Assembly (NCBI RefSeq): GCF_958298935.1
Contig: NC_084932.1
Coordinates: 16,347,501-16,411,500 of the forward strand
Direction of reading: 5' to 3'
From: Phragmites australis
Lineage: Eukaryota; Streptophyta; Magnoliopsida; Poales; Poaceae
Length of the DNA stretch: 64,000 bases
Below, one piece after another: positions 1-10,884 of the stretch. Made by a program: the position numbers and the translations under genes. Each line of letters starts with the position of its first letter. Position 1 is the stretch's first letter. Below the pieces are notes generated by a model that was given only the letters and a program-made list of their open reading frames with translations, was not told the origin of the DNA and searched no databases.

Positions 1-120
1 TTACATCCTCATTTAGCATGAATAAGTTATATAACATAGCTATGTTTTATACTACAATCAGCCTCTTATTGCTAATAGTAGACTGCAAAACTTAGCTAGT
101 ATAACCATGCAAAATCCCTA

Positions 121-1275
121 CAGTCCTGCAGACGCATCGTGCCTTGGTCGCCTGGGGGGCGGGTCTGCCAGGTTTCCTGGAAGGCAATTTGTGGCCTCGG
201 ATGTGTAGTTGCCACGTATCAAGGGATTTCCTTGATAGATCGTGTTGCAGCACCACCCGTGGGACATCTTCGGGTGGTGTGACAAGCCCATGTACCACGG
301 ACGTAGCATGCCTAGTTCACCAGGAAGGCAAGACTGCCTAGATTTCCTAGAAGGCATTATGTAGTCTCGGTAGACAGTGAGGCCCACACACCGCGGGCGC
401 CGCTTATGCCTAGGTCACCTAGAAGGCAGATTATGCCTAGGGTGCTCTGGAAGGTATTGCATAGCCTCGGTAGTGTCGAAGCCGCGCCCCGGGGGATGTC
501 CTTGGTGGCGGAGATGCAGTGCTATGAGGAATGCTGTCGCAAGGAATCCTCATTGCACGATATGCCTACACACCGCGGGTGTAGCATGCCTAGGTCACCT
601 GGAAGGAAAGAGTGCCTAGGTTTCCTGGAAGGTATTGTGTAGCCTCGATAGTGTGTAGATGCCGGTTATCAAGGGACTTCTTTGGTAATGTAGTTGTGGT
701 GCCCCCGAGGGATTTCTTCAGAGGCATGACAGGGCCATGCACCAGTAAGTATTGCTTTCCTAAACCCAAGGTCACCTGAAAAGGTTTGCCGGAGGGTAGG
801 CTTAGCCCTGGTAGGCAGTGGAGCCCACACATCACGGGTGTAGCATGCCTAGGTCACCTGGAAGGCAAGACTGCCTAAGTTTCCTGGAAGGTATTGTGTA
901 GCCTCGATAGTGTGTGGACGTCGCATATCAGAGGATGGCCCAGATGTGAGGATGCGGTGCTCTGAGGAATGCTGTCGCATGGAATCCTTGTTGCACGATA
1001 TGCTTATATACTGCGGTCGCAGCATACCTAGTTCACCGCTAAGGCATCAAGCCTAGGTTTCCTGGAAGGTATTGCATAGCTTCAGTCATATAAATGCCAC
1101 GCACCAGGGTACATCCTTGGTGGACAATGTTGCGGTGCACCCCAAGTGTTTCCACGGGAGCACGACAAGCCTACACACCGTGGGCGTAGCATGCCTAGGT
1201 CACCTGCAAGACAAGACTGCCTAGGTTTCCTGGAAGGTGTTGCGTAGCTTCGATAATGTGTAGGGCCTTCGGCAT
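121..1275. repeat. Degenerate tandem repeat array, family 1 (roughly 85-90 bp subunits)
   Basis: A recurring block with core GCATGCCTAGGTCACC followed by a TTTCCTGGAAGG box appears near 302, 399, 581, 839, 1018 and 1186. Spacings are 97, 182, 258, 179 and 168 bp, close to whole multiples of 85-95 bp, so units have been lost or have diverged. Short reading frames on both strands follow the repeat and are not genes. Together with the two arrays downstream and the LTR at 4630, this fits the repeat-rich 3' untranslated region of a Tat-lineage gypsy element. The assignment to one element is inference. Confidence 0.7.
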
Positions 1276-1294
1276 TAATACATGCCAAGGAGTC

Positions 1295-1890
1295 TTACAA
1301 AAACCTCCGATAAAAATAGAGTCTTACAAAACCTCCGATAAAAACGGAGAGTCTTACAAAACCTCCGGCAAAAACGGAGAACCTTACAAAACCTCCGGCA
1401 AAACCGGAGAGTCTTACAAAACCTCCGGTAAAAACGGAGAACCTTACAAAACCTCTGACAAAAATGGAGAGTCTTACAAAACCTCTGGCAAAATGAAGAA
1501 CCTTGCAAAACCTCCGACAAGAATGGAGAACCTTACAAAACCTCTCGCAAAAACGGAAAGCTTTACCAAACCTCCGCACAATGAGGAGTTTTACCAAACC
1601 TCCGCCAAAACGGAGAGACATACAAAAACCTCCGCTCAACGGAGAATTTTACAAAACCTCCAGCAAAAATGGAGAGCTTTACCAAACCTCCTTACAACGG
1701 AGAGTTTTACAAAACCTTTGGTAAAAATAGAGAGCTTTACCAAACCTCTGCACAACGGAGAGTTTTACCAAACGTCCACCAAACCGGAGAGACTTCGAAA
1801 AACCTCCGCACAATGGAGAGTTTACCAAACCTCCGCCAAAACAGAGAGACTTCAAAAACCCCCGCAAATGGGGATATTTTCCGAAAACTC
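1295..1890. repeat. 30-bp tandem repeat array, about 20 units, each with a small hairpin
   Basis: The unit CTTACAAAACCTCCG plus CAAAAACGGAGAGT recurs every 29-31 bp. The first units are nearly identical and the distal ones diverge. Each intact unit holds CTCCG and CGGAG separated by about 7 bp, a 5-bp hairpin. Because 30 bp is ten codons, a frame from 1256 to 1984 stays open and would read as a lysine-rich decapeptide repeat (core SYKTSGKNGE). I read this as a by-product of the period. It lies between two other unrelated arrays in what is probably a Tat-type 3' untranslated region. Confidence 0.85.
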
Positions 1891-2236
1891 CGCCGGGCGG
1901 AAAGGTTCTGAAAGGACCTTGGAAGAGTACCCCAGCATCTTGAAGGCAAATGCCTCCGTGCTGAAGGGGTATGAAACCCACTAGCCTCTAAAAGGCATAG
2001 CAAACAAATCAAAGGGGTATAAAAATCACCCTCCCTACAGGGAAAGGTATGACCCGCGTGACTCAAACACGTATGGTAAAAGGTAAAATCATTACCCTAC
2101 CATCTCCTTTAAAGACACATTTCCTACGTCATTTTGTGAAAATTATATTGACATTTAATAAAGGCCCGCGCTGCATGGCATGGGAAATAGAGTGGAACCC
2201 TTGACTGTCCATTGCAGAGGCCGCAAATTTATTGTG

Positions 2237-2990
2237 GCGGCTAAGAGCCGAGGGGGTCGCGGACCACCTCTCCCACCTGGCCCCCGGCTTCGCCTCCGAC
2301 ACGCCATCACCAGGCTCCGGACGGAGTACCTCCGGAGCCGGGCAGCGGCTAAGGGCCGAGGGGGTCACGGACCACCTCTCCCGCCTGGCCCTCGGCTTCA
2401 CCTTAGACACGCCGTCACCAGGCTCAGGACCGAGTACCTCCAAAGCTGGGCGGTGACTAAGGGCCGAGGGGGTCGCGGACCACCACTCCCGCCTGGCCCT
2501 CCGCTTTGCCTACGACAGGTCGTCGCCAAGATCCGAACGGAGTACCATCGGATCCGGGTAGCGGCTAAGGGCCGAGGGGGTCGCGGACCACTTCCCCCAC
2601 TTGGCCCTCGGCTTCGCCTCCGACACGCCATCGCCAAGCTGTAACGGAGTACCTCTGGAGCCGGGCAGCGGCTAAGGGCCGAGGGGGTCACAGACCACTT
2701 CCCCCGCTTGGCCCTCGACTTCGCCTCCGACACGCCGTCTCCAGGCTCCATACGGAGTACCTCTGGAGTTGGGTAGCAGCTAAGGGCCAAGGGGGTCACG
2801 GACCACTTCTCCCATCTAGCCTTCGGCTTTGCCTCCGACATGTTGTCACCGGGCTTTAGACGGGTTACCTCCGAAGCCGGGTAGCGGCTAGGAGCCCGAA
2901 GGGACGTTTGTCCATCTCCGAGAGCTTGTCCCCAAGAATCCCAACAAGGCCTCACCGGGTCGGAAGTCTGAAACAAGATTGGAAAAAGGC
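2237..2990. repeat. 108-bp GC-rich tandem repeat array, about 6-7 units
   Basis: Unit starts (GCGGCTAAGGGCCGAGGG or variants) fall at 2237, 2345, 2453, 2561, 2668, 2776 and 2884, a period of 108 bp with one 107-bp step. As 108 bp is 36 codons, both strands stay open for long stretches: 2180-2644 on + and 2398-3063 on -. These would encode arginine- and proline-rich repeat peptides with no recognisable domain. The array is much more GC-rich than its surroundings. Confidence 0.85.
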
Positions 2991-3484
2991 CTAGCCAAAT
3001 GCCAAACCTGGGGAGAACACGATGGCCTGGAATGGCGAAGTCAGCAACACCTCGCCCGGCCATCCTTAGCTACCCTGCGTATCTACCATCACCAGAGCCC
3101 TAAGGCCACCTCTCTCCAAGAAGAAAACAAAGCCGATTACAATCTATGCAAGGTCTCGATACCCCGGTCATCCGAAAATCCAGCCACGAAGAGACACAAC
3201 CGTCCCCGAAGGTCCATATTATATTATTAAACAACTAGTATATCCAGAGGACACATACAGAGACCGACAGTACAGAGATTTCTACGAAGGAGATAGATCC
3301 CGACAGAACAAACTAGGGGGAGAAAGAGTACAAGGTGACAAGGTCAAGCCATGGGCCCACAGCATGGCCATAGTCGACTGTGAGACACGAATGTCTCACG
3401 ACTTCACCAAGAGCTCCCTTCAGAAGACCGCCTTCACCTTCTACGGGTCCCGGCAGGGACCACGCATGGGGCAACATATGCGCC
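2991..3484. other. Spacer between the 108-bp array and the antisense frame
   Basis: I see no gene, array or LTR boundary here. The stretch is probably internal, non-coding sequence of the element that ends with the LTR at 4630. Confidence 0.4.
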
Positions 3485-4195
3485 TCATCTGCGTCCTGCC
3501 ACTGCGGAGGGCGATACAGTAGCCGACTTTGAGCTATCAGAGAATGAAGAAGAGTCCGAGGAGGTCGCCAGCGGGGCCTTCTCCCTCGCCTTCCCAACCT
3601 CCTCCTTCGCCATCAAAGTCGTTGTCGTCTCCGTAGATGCCTGCTTCTCCACATCGCTCTCCCCCCACAAGAGATCCCAGTCGGTCTCCTCATCGTCGTC
3701 AGAGATATCGATGATCCCGACAAGCGTGGCCTCCCGAGCCAAGGGTCGGGCCGGAGCGGCAGGCAGCCGCCTCCCCAGTAGAGATGGAAGCAACATGGCC
3801 ACCGGCGCCTCTACCGACGACCGAAACGGTCCATCTCCCGAAGAAGCCACCGAGATCATCGACATCTACGAATAGGATAAGGAGGAAGACGACGCCATAC
3901 TCAAGACAAGGTTAACTGCTCACTCGTAGGTCTATGGAGAATTCAGCCGGGTGACCCCAGCTATATACCCAGGCCAAGCAGCCACGTAAGCTTGGGAGAT
4001 GAAGTGGAACCAACGCAGCAGTGTCGCCCATTGAATGCCTGAGGGGACCGTGGCCATACCCCGGTCGTTCTGCCAACATGTGGAAGCGTTCCACGACGAA
4101 CACCTCGTTTTCTCGCACGGACGTCCCGTCGCATTAATAACCCAGACTCCTTTCGGCTCGTGACAAGGGCGTGGGCACAAGACCCTAAACGACAA
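3485..4195 (-). pseudogene. Decayed antisense reading frame upstream of a Tat-like 3' LTR
   Basis: Two consecutive frames on the minus strand (4195-3932 and 3865-3485) read as one broken protein. The first ends with an AWPGYIAGVTRLNSP-like segment. The second carries an acidic block (DISDDDEETDWDLLW) followed by a serine-rich tail, with no known catalytic motif. Sequence and polarity suggest the extra antisense ORF (aORF) known between pol and the 3' LTR in some Tat-lineage gypsy elements. The element itself runs on the + strand, as shown by the polypurine tract and LTR downstream. The aORF identity is inference. The frame is broken between the two parts, so it is not functional as it stands. 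Confidence 0.4.
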
Positions 4196-4611
4196 CCCGC
4201 ATTGTACAGTCAGAACGCAGTAGTGGTACGTCTCATCCTGCTAGGCAAATGCGTGGGGTCCCCCGATCCTACACGTAATATCTACTATGGTGACCTCAAA
4301 AGGCAAGAAGAACCATTACCGAAGAAATCCGGATAGCCTGTATCGGCCTCAGCATGGACCCTGGAGTGCACCACCTCCATTGACGCCCCTTTGGCCTGGG
4401 GTCCCGACACCATGCATGCCAGCTCCAACAGGCTCCCGAGCATATCGCCACCGCCAATACACCATCAGCCTTGGGTCTCGCTATCGACACCCATGGTTCC
4501 CGACGAAAAAACTTCTTAAGGACAGGGAATGGCCATCGGACATCCTTGATACTATACCAGGCTGGAGTTGGTTTTCCTCTATATCCTCTCCCCCCTCCGA
4601 AACTTCAGGAC

Positions 4612-4629
4612 CCGAGAATGAGGGGGTAC
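4612..4629 (+). other. Polypurine tract of the Tat-like element
   Basis: The purine-rich run GAGAATGAGGGGGTAC lies immediately before the TGTTGGGG start of the LTR. This is where plus-strand DNA synthesis would be primed, and it fixes the element's orientation as +. Confidence 0.65.
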
Positions 4630-5453
4630 TGTTGGGGGAAATAAACCAGCCTGAGGATAATGGTTGAAGATTACTATCGAGGTCCCTCCGAAGCCTTGAT
4701 CTCTAGACCCTTAGCTAAAGGCCCAACCTCCGAAGGCATCGGGCTCCTTCGTGCCACCTCTTCGTACCTACAATGCCTTCACACAACTCGGAACCACACC
4801 TGGCCCCTCTGAAGCCTTCGGTCTCTGAACTCTCAGTAGCAGGCCTAACCTCCGGAGGTTGTGGACCCCTTCCGGTCACCTCATCGGCGCCCGGGCAGCT
4901 TTTCGAAGTCTAAGATATAGCAGGCCTTCGAAGACAATATTAGGGTAAAATGTCTCCCCCAGCCATCGACCCGATGTAAAGTGACGGGCGATCAATGCCG
5001 ATGCAAGTGGTGCTATCCTGACACCCCTGACAGTGCGACACCGGACCGTAGTTGGCGATCGGCTCACCCCTCAGGGTGCAGGCACCACGATGGTTACTAC
5101 GGTAGATATTATCTCCCATGTAGGTTAGAAAGTAGTTATCCGGGATAAGGCCCAATAATTCGGTCAGATCCCAGATATTTGTACATTGTGATAACTTGTA
5201 TGCTAAGCTACGCACGACTCTATAAATAGGAACCATGATCGCCTGGGCTAGAGGGGGATAGAGGGCAGAAGGACATAGAGGTGAAAGAATACCAAGTCAC
5301 ACTATGATACTCCTCCCAGATCGATCCATTTTTTCTACCATCAATACATTCGTGGTGTTCCTTCCTCTTAAACTTCGTCTCCAAGCTTGAGTCTCCTCCT
5401 TAGAAGAAACTCTCACCGTACTTGCTGGGGAAAGATGAACTCTTGCTCCAACA
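4630..5453 (+). mobile_element. 3' LTR of a Tat-like Ty3/gypsy element
   Basis: The LTR starts TGTTGG directly after a polypurine tract and ends CCAACA at 5453, so it has matching inverted ends and the TG...CA termini of LTRs. It holds a good TATA box at 5221. No 5' LTR copy is in the window, so the element extends beyond the left edge or has lost it. The Tat call rests on the repeat-rich upstream region and the antisense frame, not on pol, which is not visible here. The element seems non-coding in this window. Confidence 0.65.
5221..5230 (+). promoter_or_regulatory. TATA box in the Tat-like LTR
   Basis: TATAAATAGG lies about 590 bp into the LTR, the expected setting for an RNA polymerase II LTR promoter. 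Activity is not known. Confidence 0.5.
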
Positions 5454-5487
5454 GAAGAGATTGTAGCAAACATACCCTTAGAGAGAT

Positions 5488-6969
5488 TGTAGTGACCATT
5501 TAGGGCATGTATGTGATTTTGGTGATTAATGACAATATAGTTCATAGGACTAACATGTTTGTCAACAAATTGGAGTAGGTCTCATGGATGCAATATATGA
5601 AGAAGCCATCAAACCCGGGATGAAGATTGATCAAAAAGGAGAAGTCCCAAAGAAAGTGTACACATCGAAAGGTCTGGCGCAGAGGAGATTGTACACGCGG
5701 GAGCATTTTAGCTCATGGAAACTGCACATGCCGGAAGATTCGACGCATGAAGCTAGTACATGACGGATTGTTTTTGACAATGGGGAGAAAAGCTGAAGCA
5801 CGCCGAATGGTCCGACGTTATGGAGTTGAATACGCCGGAGTATTTCTTGCAGAGAAGGTTGCAAGTGCTAAAGAGTGAAGATCATGCTGGATGGTCCGGC
5901 ACACTGATGATATACAAGCTGGTATTTTGTGTAAAGAAGAAAGTGGCTCGGTTGACAGAAGCAGTGTACACGTCGAATGGTCTGACGATGGAGCTGGTGA
6001 ACATGGCGGAACATCCGGTGTTCACACACGATTTCAGTGTGGTTCCAACGGTTAGTTTTTTGGATGATGTACACGTTGGGTGGTCCGGTGAGTACAATAC
6101 TATTTACACTAGATCATTCGGCATATACTATAAAGTTGAGCCATTAGGACAACAATTAGTCCATGGGGTTAAGGCTATAAATACCACTCCACTTTATCAT
6201 TTGAAGGTTTTGGAGTTCAGAGGAAGCTCTTATAGTGAAGATACCCTAGCCACCAAAGTACTTAAAGTAATCATCCAAGGCAATTAAGCACATGATTATA
6301 GAGTGGTTAGTGCTAATAGGCCTAGAGAGAGTTATGTATAGGTATTGCTGCCTAGAGAGGGAATCAAAAAGTGGTCCTAGCTTGTACCTAGTGGTACTCT
6401 AGCACCTTGGAGTCTTGGTGGCTCTCCAGCACCTTGGAATTTGGTGACTCAAGCTTGTTGACCCTTCGATTTGGTGTGAAGCGGCGGCAAGACTCTTGTA
6501 GGGGGACACATACCTTGCCTTGTTGACTCAAGCTCTAAAGTGAAGATAGTGACAAGTAATTAGAAGACAGGCTTGTGGTGATACCATGCTTGATGGCCTG
6601 ATGGCTCAACCTACTTGAGGCCTAGGTAGCTCAAGGGCCGTGACCGGGTGTCGTCCGGAAGCTATGGCCTAGGTGGCTTCTCCAATGTAGACTAGGGGTG
6701 ATATTTATGTCATCGATACCATGAGATAAAAATCCTTTGCACCAAGTTTGCTTTCTCTACCTTATTTACATTTTTGCATTTACATACTTGCAATTTACCT
6801 TTCTAGATAGGTTGTAATATCTTTTGAACGATAGGGTAGATACATTAGATAAATCTAGAGCACATTTAAATAGAAATTAATATAGGTTTATCTTGTGAAG
6901 TTTTTGGAGCCAATTAGTTTTAAGTGTCCTAATTCACCCTCCCCTCTTAGGACTACACCGATCCCTACA
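5488..6969 (+). mobile_element. Lone Sirevirus-like copia LTR, plus orientation
   Basis: This 1482-bp block is the inverted relative of 19605-21281. Both share the start (TGTAGTGACC here), the GTGATTTTGGTGATTAATGAC segment and the 3' part CCTAATTCACCCTCCCC. It contains degenerate copies of a palindromic TCCGGTG-type motif (5650-6110) and a TATA box near 6177. No primer-binding site follows 6969. Instead the sequence runs straight into a different copia fragment. The purine-rich GAGAGAT upstream resembles the end of an internal region, so it may be an orphan 3' LTR rather than a true solo LTR. Flanks (GAGAT and AAGCT) show no target duplication. Confidence 0.75.
6177..6184 (+). promoter_or_regulatory. 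TATA box in copia LTR
   Basis: CTATAAATACC sits downstream of the palindromic motif cluster. The inverted LTR copy has the equivalent TATAAATA at 20396-20403, so the position is conserved between two copies. Confidence 0.5.
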
Positions 6970-6974
6970 AAGCT

Positions 6975-9165
6975 GGTTCCCTTTCTGTAGCCCACTGTAA
7001 CCTATGAAGACACACCGCACCTACCAAAATTGAAGCTTTTGATGATTGTAGGGTCATAGGTTGGGCAAGCACCAAAAGGTTTTGCGAAAGGTATATGACG
7101 GTTTGGTCCCAAATAACTTCTCTACATGAGTTAAGGACTGAATTACCTTGCTAGGAAGCCTGTTGATGAGGAAGCATGCAATCTAAAATGCCTCATCCCA
7201 AAATTTTAGAGGCATATTGGCATGAATAAGGAGGGACAAACCTACTTCAACAACGTGTTGGTGTTTTCATTCAGCAACTCCATTTTGCTGGTGAGTGTGA
7301 GGACAAATTTGGGTGATGATAGGGTGTAGTTTCTGGTACATACCACCCTAGTCATATTGAACACTAAGAATTCGTTTATCGAGGATTCACACTCAACATT
7401 GGTAAAGCTTACAACATTGGTTTGAAATTGAATAAAGATTCTTGCAACATCAGACTTTTTCTTTAGAAGGTAAAGCCAAGTAAATTTGCCAAAATCATCT
7501 ATAAAGCTTACACAATACTTATGTCCTCCTACTGATGTACATGAGCCCAAGAGGTGATGAGGGCATATTATTGGACAAGGAAAAAGGTAATTGACAACTC
7601 TTAGCTAGTTTTCATGCATCACAAATCAAGGTATGGTTATTTTTGCTAGAACATGAAAAGTTGCAAAGCTAAATTACTTGTTGAACCACTAGAGCCAATG
7701 GATGTCCCAACCTGTAGTGCCATTGTTCTTGAGTGGAAGTAGTGCTGGCTAGGGCTCTTCTAGGCATGGCACTATGGTGAGGCAAGAAGGAGTAAAGGTC
7801 ACCATTATAATGGTTGTGGAGCAGGGTCTTTCTCGTGGCTCGATCCTTGATGAGGTAATAGTTGGGATGTAACTCAAAAAGAACATTGTTGTTAGTGGTA
7901 AAGTGATGGACATATAAGAAATTTTTTTGGTACATGTAAAATGTTTTTGAGATAGAGATCACGGTAGGGAGTGTTAATCTTAAAGTGACCAACATGGGAA
8001 ATGACCATACCTACTCCATTGGTAGTGTGAACCTGATCCTTCCTGTTGTACCGTTCATGCATCATTAGCTAATAAAGATCATTTGTTGTATGATCGGTGG
8101 CACCATGCCAGTGTACAAATTTGGGTTGATGTTATACGTGGGCATGGTTACCGCAGAGCCCGTGATGCACTTGTCTTCTAGCTGATAGGATTGATCTAAC
8201 CTTTACTAGCACTTGAGTGCTGAGTGGTCGACATTCCCACAAACTTGGCACAAAACCTTGCCATTGGTGTTGTTGCTGTTGGAGTTGTTATTCCCCTAAT
8301 GTTCATGCCCTTCATTGGCACTGGCGCGGCCATGACCACATCCTTGTCAGCTACCACCACTCCTGCCTTGTGTAACCAAATTAACCGAGGAGCCGATTGG
8401 CACCCTAGAGTTGTGCTCTAGTCCATCTCAAACATGAGCATATGGGCATAGATGTCATCGAGGCTAAGGGGATCTGACCGAATAAGGAGAGATGTCATGA
8501 TTGGATTGCAGTCGGTGTTGAGACCGATGAAGAGGTAGGAGAGGGTTTCTTCATCTTTTAGAGGTCAGCTAGCTATAGCCAATGAGTCCATGAGTCCTTT
8601 TACTTTGTGAAAGTAATCACACATCATGAGATTCTTCTTTTGCACAGTCGCCAGTTGTCACCGTATTTGCATAATCTTGGCTCGAGATTGGGACACAAAC
8701 ATGCGCTCTAGAGCCACCCACGGATGTGGAGAGGAATAGGACCTGCAACAAGATTTCAGGAGACATGGAATATAAGAGTGCACTAAGCACAGGTTGATCC
8801 TGAAGGATCCAAGACTAATATGCTAGGTTTGGTCTATGCACAGTGTTGACATTGTCACCCGTGCCTTGGATGGTGATGGTCATCCTTGTGGGTGCATTGT
8901 AGGAGCCATAAATAAGACCAAGCAGCTGTTGGCTCCTTAGGAAGGGAAGGATTTGAACCTTCCAGAGTAGATGGTTGTTGCGGTTCAGCTTGATAGTGAT
9001 TAGATGGCCAAAGGATGATTGTGGCAGGATTCCAGCGGAGGTGGAGTTCATAGTTGAGGTGCTGGAGTTGGAGTTTTTAGCAGACATAATCTTGTGTGGG
9101 AAAGAATGGTTCTGGTACAATGTAAGAAAGAGTAGAGAGAATTGGGAAAATACCGCACACATCCA
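6975..9165 (-). pseudogene. Truncated copia gag-integrase fragment (lineage different from the Sirevirus-like copies)
   Basis: Read on the minus strand from 9162 down. First comes a Gag N-terminus with the copia pattern LNRNNHLLWKVQILPFLRS (9162-8815). Next is a GAG-pre-integrase segment with EQWHYRLGHP (7995-7669). Then comes the integrase core with FIDDFGKFTWLYLLKKKSDV (7550-7242). Integrase continues in broken frames to a CVFIGYS-like segment near 6975, where it stops abruptly against the LTR at 5488-6969. Reverse transcriptase and RNase H are absent. The protease region between 8815 and 7995 is too decayed to name. Multiple stops and frameshifts show it is inactive. Confidence 0.75.
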
Positions 9166-9317
9166 CCGTGGTGGGTTCTATTCATTTATATAGTTGTGCC
9201 AGATGTGCTACAATACAATAGTGTCACGCTACAACAAAGGGAAGAAATTAGCTCATATTGCCATAGGTCACAGGTGGAGAGCTACATTTGATGAGAGGAG
9301 AGAAATGTGAACCACTT
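9166..9317 (-). other. Probable LTR or leader remnant of the copia fragment
   Basis: This lies just upstream of the Gag start on the minus strand. A TATATAAATGAA-like box near 9190 (minus strand) suggests promoter-proximal LTR sequence, but no LTR boundary or primer-binding site is recognisable. Confidence 0.3.
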
Positions 9318-9599
9318 AAACACCAAACCTTATGGTGAGGTCTTCAGGCCTCTCTCCTATTTAACAAATATATTCTAGTGAGTTCAAACACCCGAAGCAT
9401 CGGACCATCTGGTGAGGCAAATCTTCCTGGGACTTCTCCAGTTCAGTCCAACTTTGTCAAGGCTACGGTGGTTTCTTCATGTATTGCATACATGAGACCT
9501 ACTAACATATATTTTTGACAAACATGTTAGTCCCATTGACTATGTTGTTATTAATCACCAAAATCACAATCATGGCCTAATGGGGCTATTTTCGCTATA
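9318..9599 (-). mobile_element. Truncated 3' LTR of the Sirevirus-like copia (minus)
   Basis: These 282 bp match the first part of the LTR at 21281-21007 in the same orientation, including TCACCAAAATCACAATCATG and the CAAACACCCGRAGCA block. In sense direction the LTR starts TATAGCG at 9599, a mutated TG end. The rest of the LTR is missing: at 9317 the sequence changes to the unrelated copia fragment. It is the 3' end of the element whose 5' LTR is at 19605-21281. Confidence 0.7.
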
Positions 9600-9980
9600 A
9601 TCTCTCTATTTTTGGTGATTGATGACAACACAACCAAAGTAAGTGAAAAATAATAAATGATACCAAATGTAAAGATCATAAACGAGCATAAAGTCTTACC
9701 ACATTGCTTGGATGCATGTTCTTACCACTTCGTCCCTCTTTGTTGTGGCTCTCCCTTTCTCCATTGCCACTATCTCCCTTGAACGACCTATGCAAGAGCT
9801 TCTCTTTTGTCAATCTAGGCGCCTAGCAACTTTTCTTCTCTCTCTTTGTCAACTTCGACATTCCTAGATGTCTTGCTTGTTTCTACAATCTTCTCGCATC
9901 GTTCATCTTGCTTTGGTCGTCAAACTCCCCCCCCCACCCCCTTTGTCAATATTCCTCTAAAGAGGACTATAAACATATAT
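9600..9980 (-). other. 3' untranslated region of the Sirevirus-like copia with polypurine tracts
   Basis: In sense (minus) direction this stretch leads into the LTR. It contains a long purine run (positions 9926-9944, about 17 purines, mostly G) and a second tract just before the LTR (AATAGAGAGAT). Several polypurine tracts ahead of the 3' LTR are a described feature of Sireviruses. The region is cut at 9980 by the CRM-like element. Confidence 0.55.
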
Positions 9981-10869
9981 TGAGGACATTCCTAGCATTC
10001 ATTCATCTCCAAATGAAACTACATTTGATATAGCTGGTCCGATTACAAGGAGTAGAGCAAAACAATTGGAGAAGGAAATTCATTCTCAGGTGAATGCTAA
10101 CCTTATGCTTAATAATCAGATTATGTTGAATGGGCCTATGCTTTTGAGTACTTGTTTCAATGTTCTTAGGAATGATGGAGTGCACGAACAAGCGTGGGAT
10201 GATGATGGATTCTGCCCGCCAAATATAAGCAAGGAACCTGGACGTGCAAGAGAGAGAGAAAAGAACATTTAGCTACCATGAATAACAGTCGTTGGAGTGC
10301 AAGCAAATATTTCGGAAGATAGGAATGCATGCAGCCAGCAACCGGGTTGCTATCCACACACGTTCCAGCATGCATGCAGAAGAATGCCAACCATCCATGC
10401 GTCCCACTAGGCCTGGCTATTAATAAAAGTAGTGTTACAACTTTCCACTACATGTTCTCATTTATTTCTTCCAAACTGAAACTCCACTAGTATTATATAT
10501 CCCTGTAATGGGTGACGTGAACAGTAACGGGAGGATTGCAAATTCAGAAATACAAACTCTTTGAGTTCTTGTTCCAGCGTGAGTCTTGAGAGGCTTGCAA
10601 ACTTGTTCTTTCGATTCCTGAGGGAGTTGTAGAACGCCGAACTGCGGTTCACCCAGTTTGTGCCTTCACATCTATACGGTGTGATTGCGTGGGCTGTTTC
10701 GTCGGTACGTAGAAGGGTGATTGTCTCGGTAGTTCGTCGCGTGGATAGTCTCGCGGTGCATTGCCTCTTCACCAGGTCACGCAACGACAAGTTATCAAGT
10801 TCGCGGATCCTTCGAGAAGATCGGGACACATCTACTCGTCACACGTGATCCATGGACGTGTGCACATCA
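9981..10869 (+). repeat. 5' LTR of the CRM-like element
   Basis: It begins TGAGGACATT and ends GTGCACATCA, and aligns without gaps to 16637-17525 at an offset of 6656. It differs at about six positions. It carries the duplicate of the last 97 codons of the polyprotein, which has no start here and is only a by-product of LTR duplication. Confidence 0.93.
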
Positions 10870-10870
10870 T

Positions 10871-10884
10871 TTGGTATCAAAGCC
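10871..10884 (+). other. Primer-binding site (initiator tRNA-Met type)
   Basis: TTGGTATCAAAGCC directly follows the 5' LTR. It matches the common plant site TGGTATCAGAGC, complementary to the 3' end of initiator tRNA-Met, with one mismatch (A for G). Confidence 0.8.

Noticed and set aside
1295..1890. CRISPR-like appearance of regular 30-bp repeats
   Set aside because: Units are directly adjacent without unique spacers, and the setting is a plant nuclear retrotransposon.
1256..1984. A 242-codon open frame with decapeptide repeats
   Set aside because: It is a consequence of a 30-bp repeat period without stop codons in one frame. It has no start context, domain or non-repetitive part.
2398..3063. 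A 221-codon minus-strand frame
   Set aside because: It follows the 108-bp array (36 codons per unit) and codes only low-complexity Arg/Pro repeats.
10066..10272. Separate small gene in the 5' LTR
   Set aside because: It is the LTR copy of the polyprotein C-terminus and has no independent start or promoter relation.
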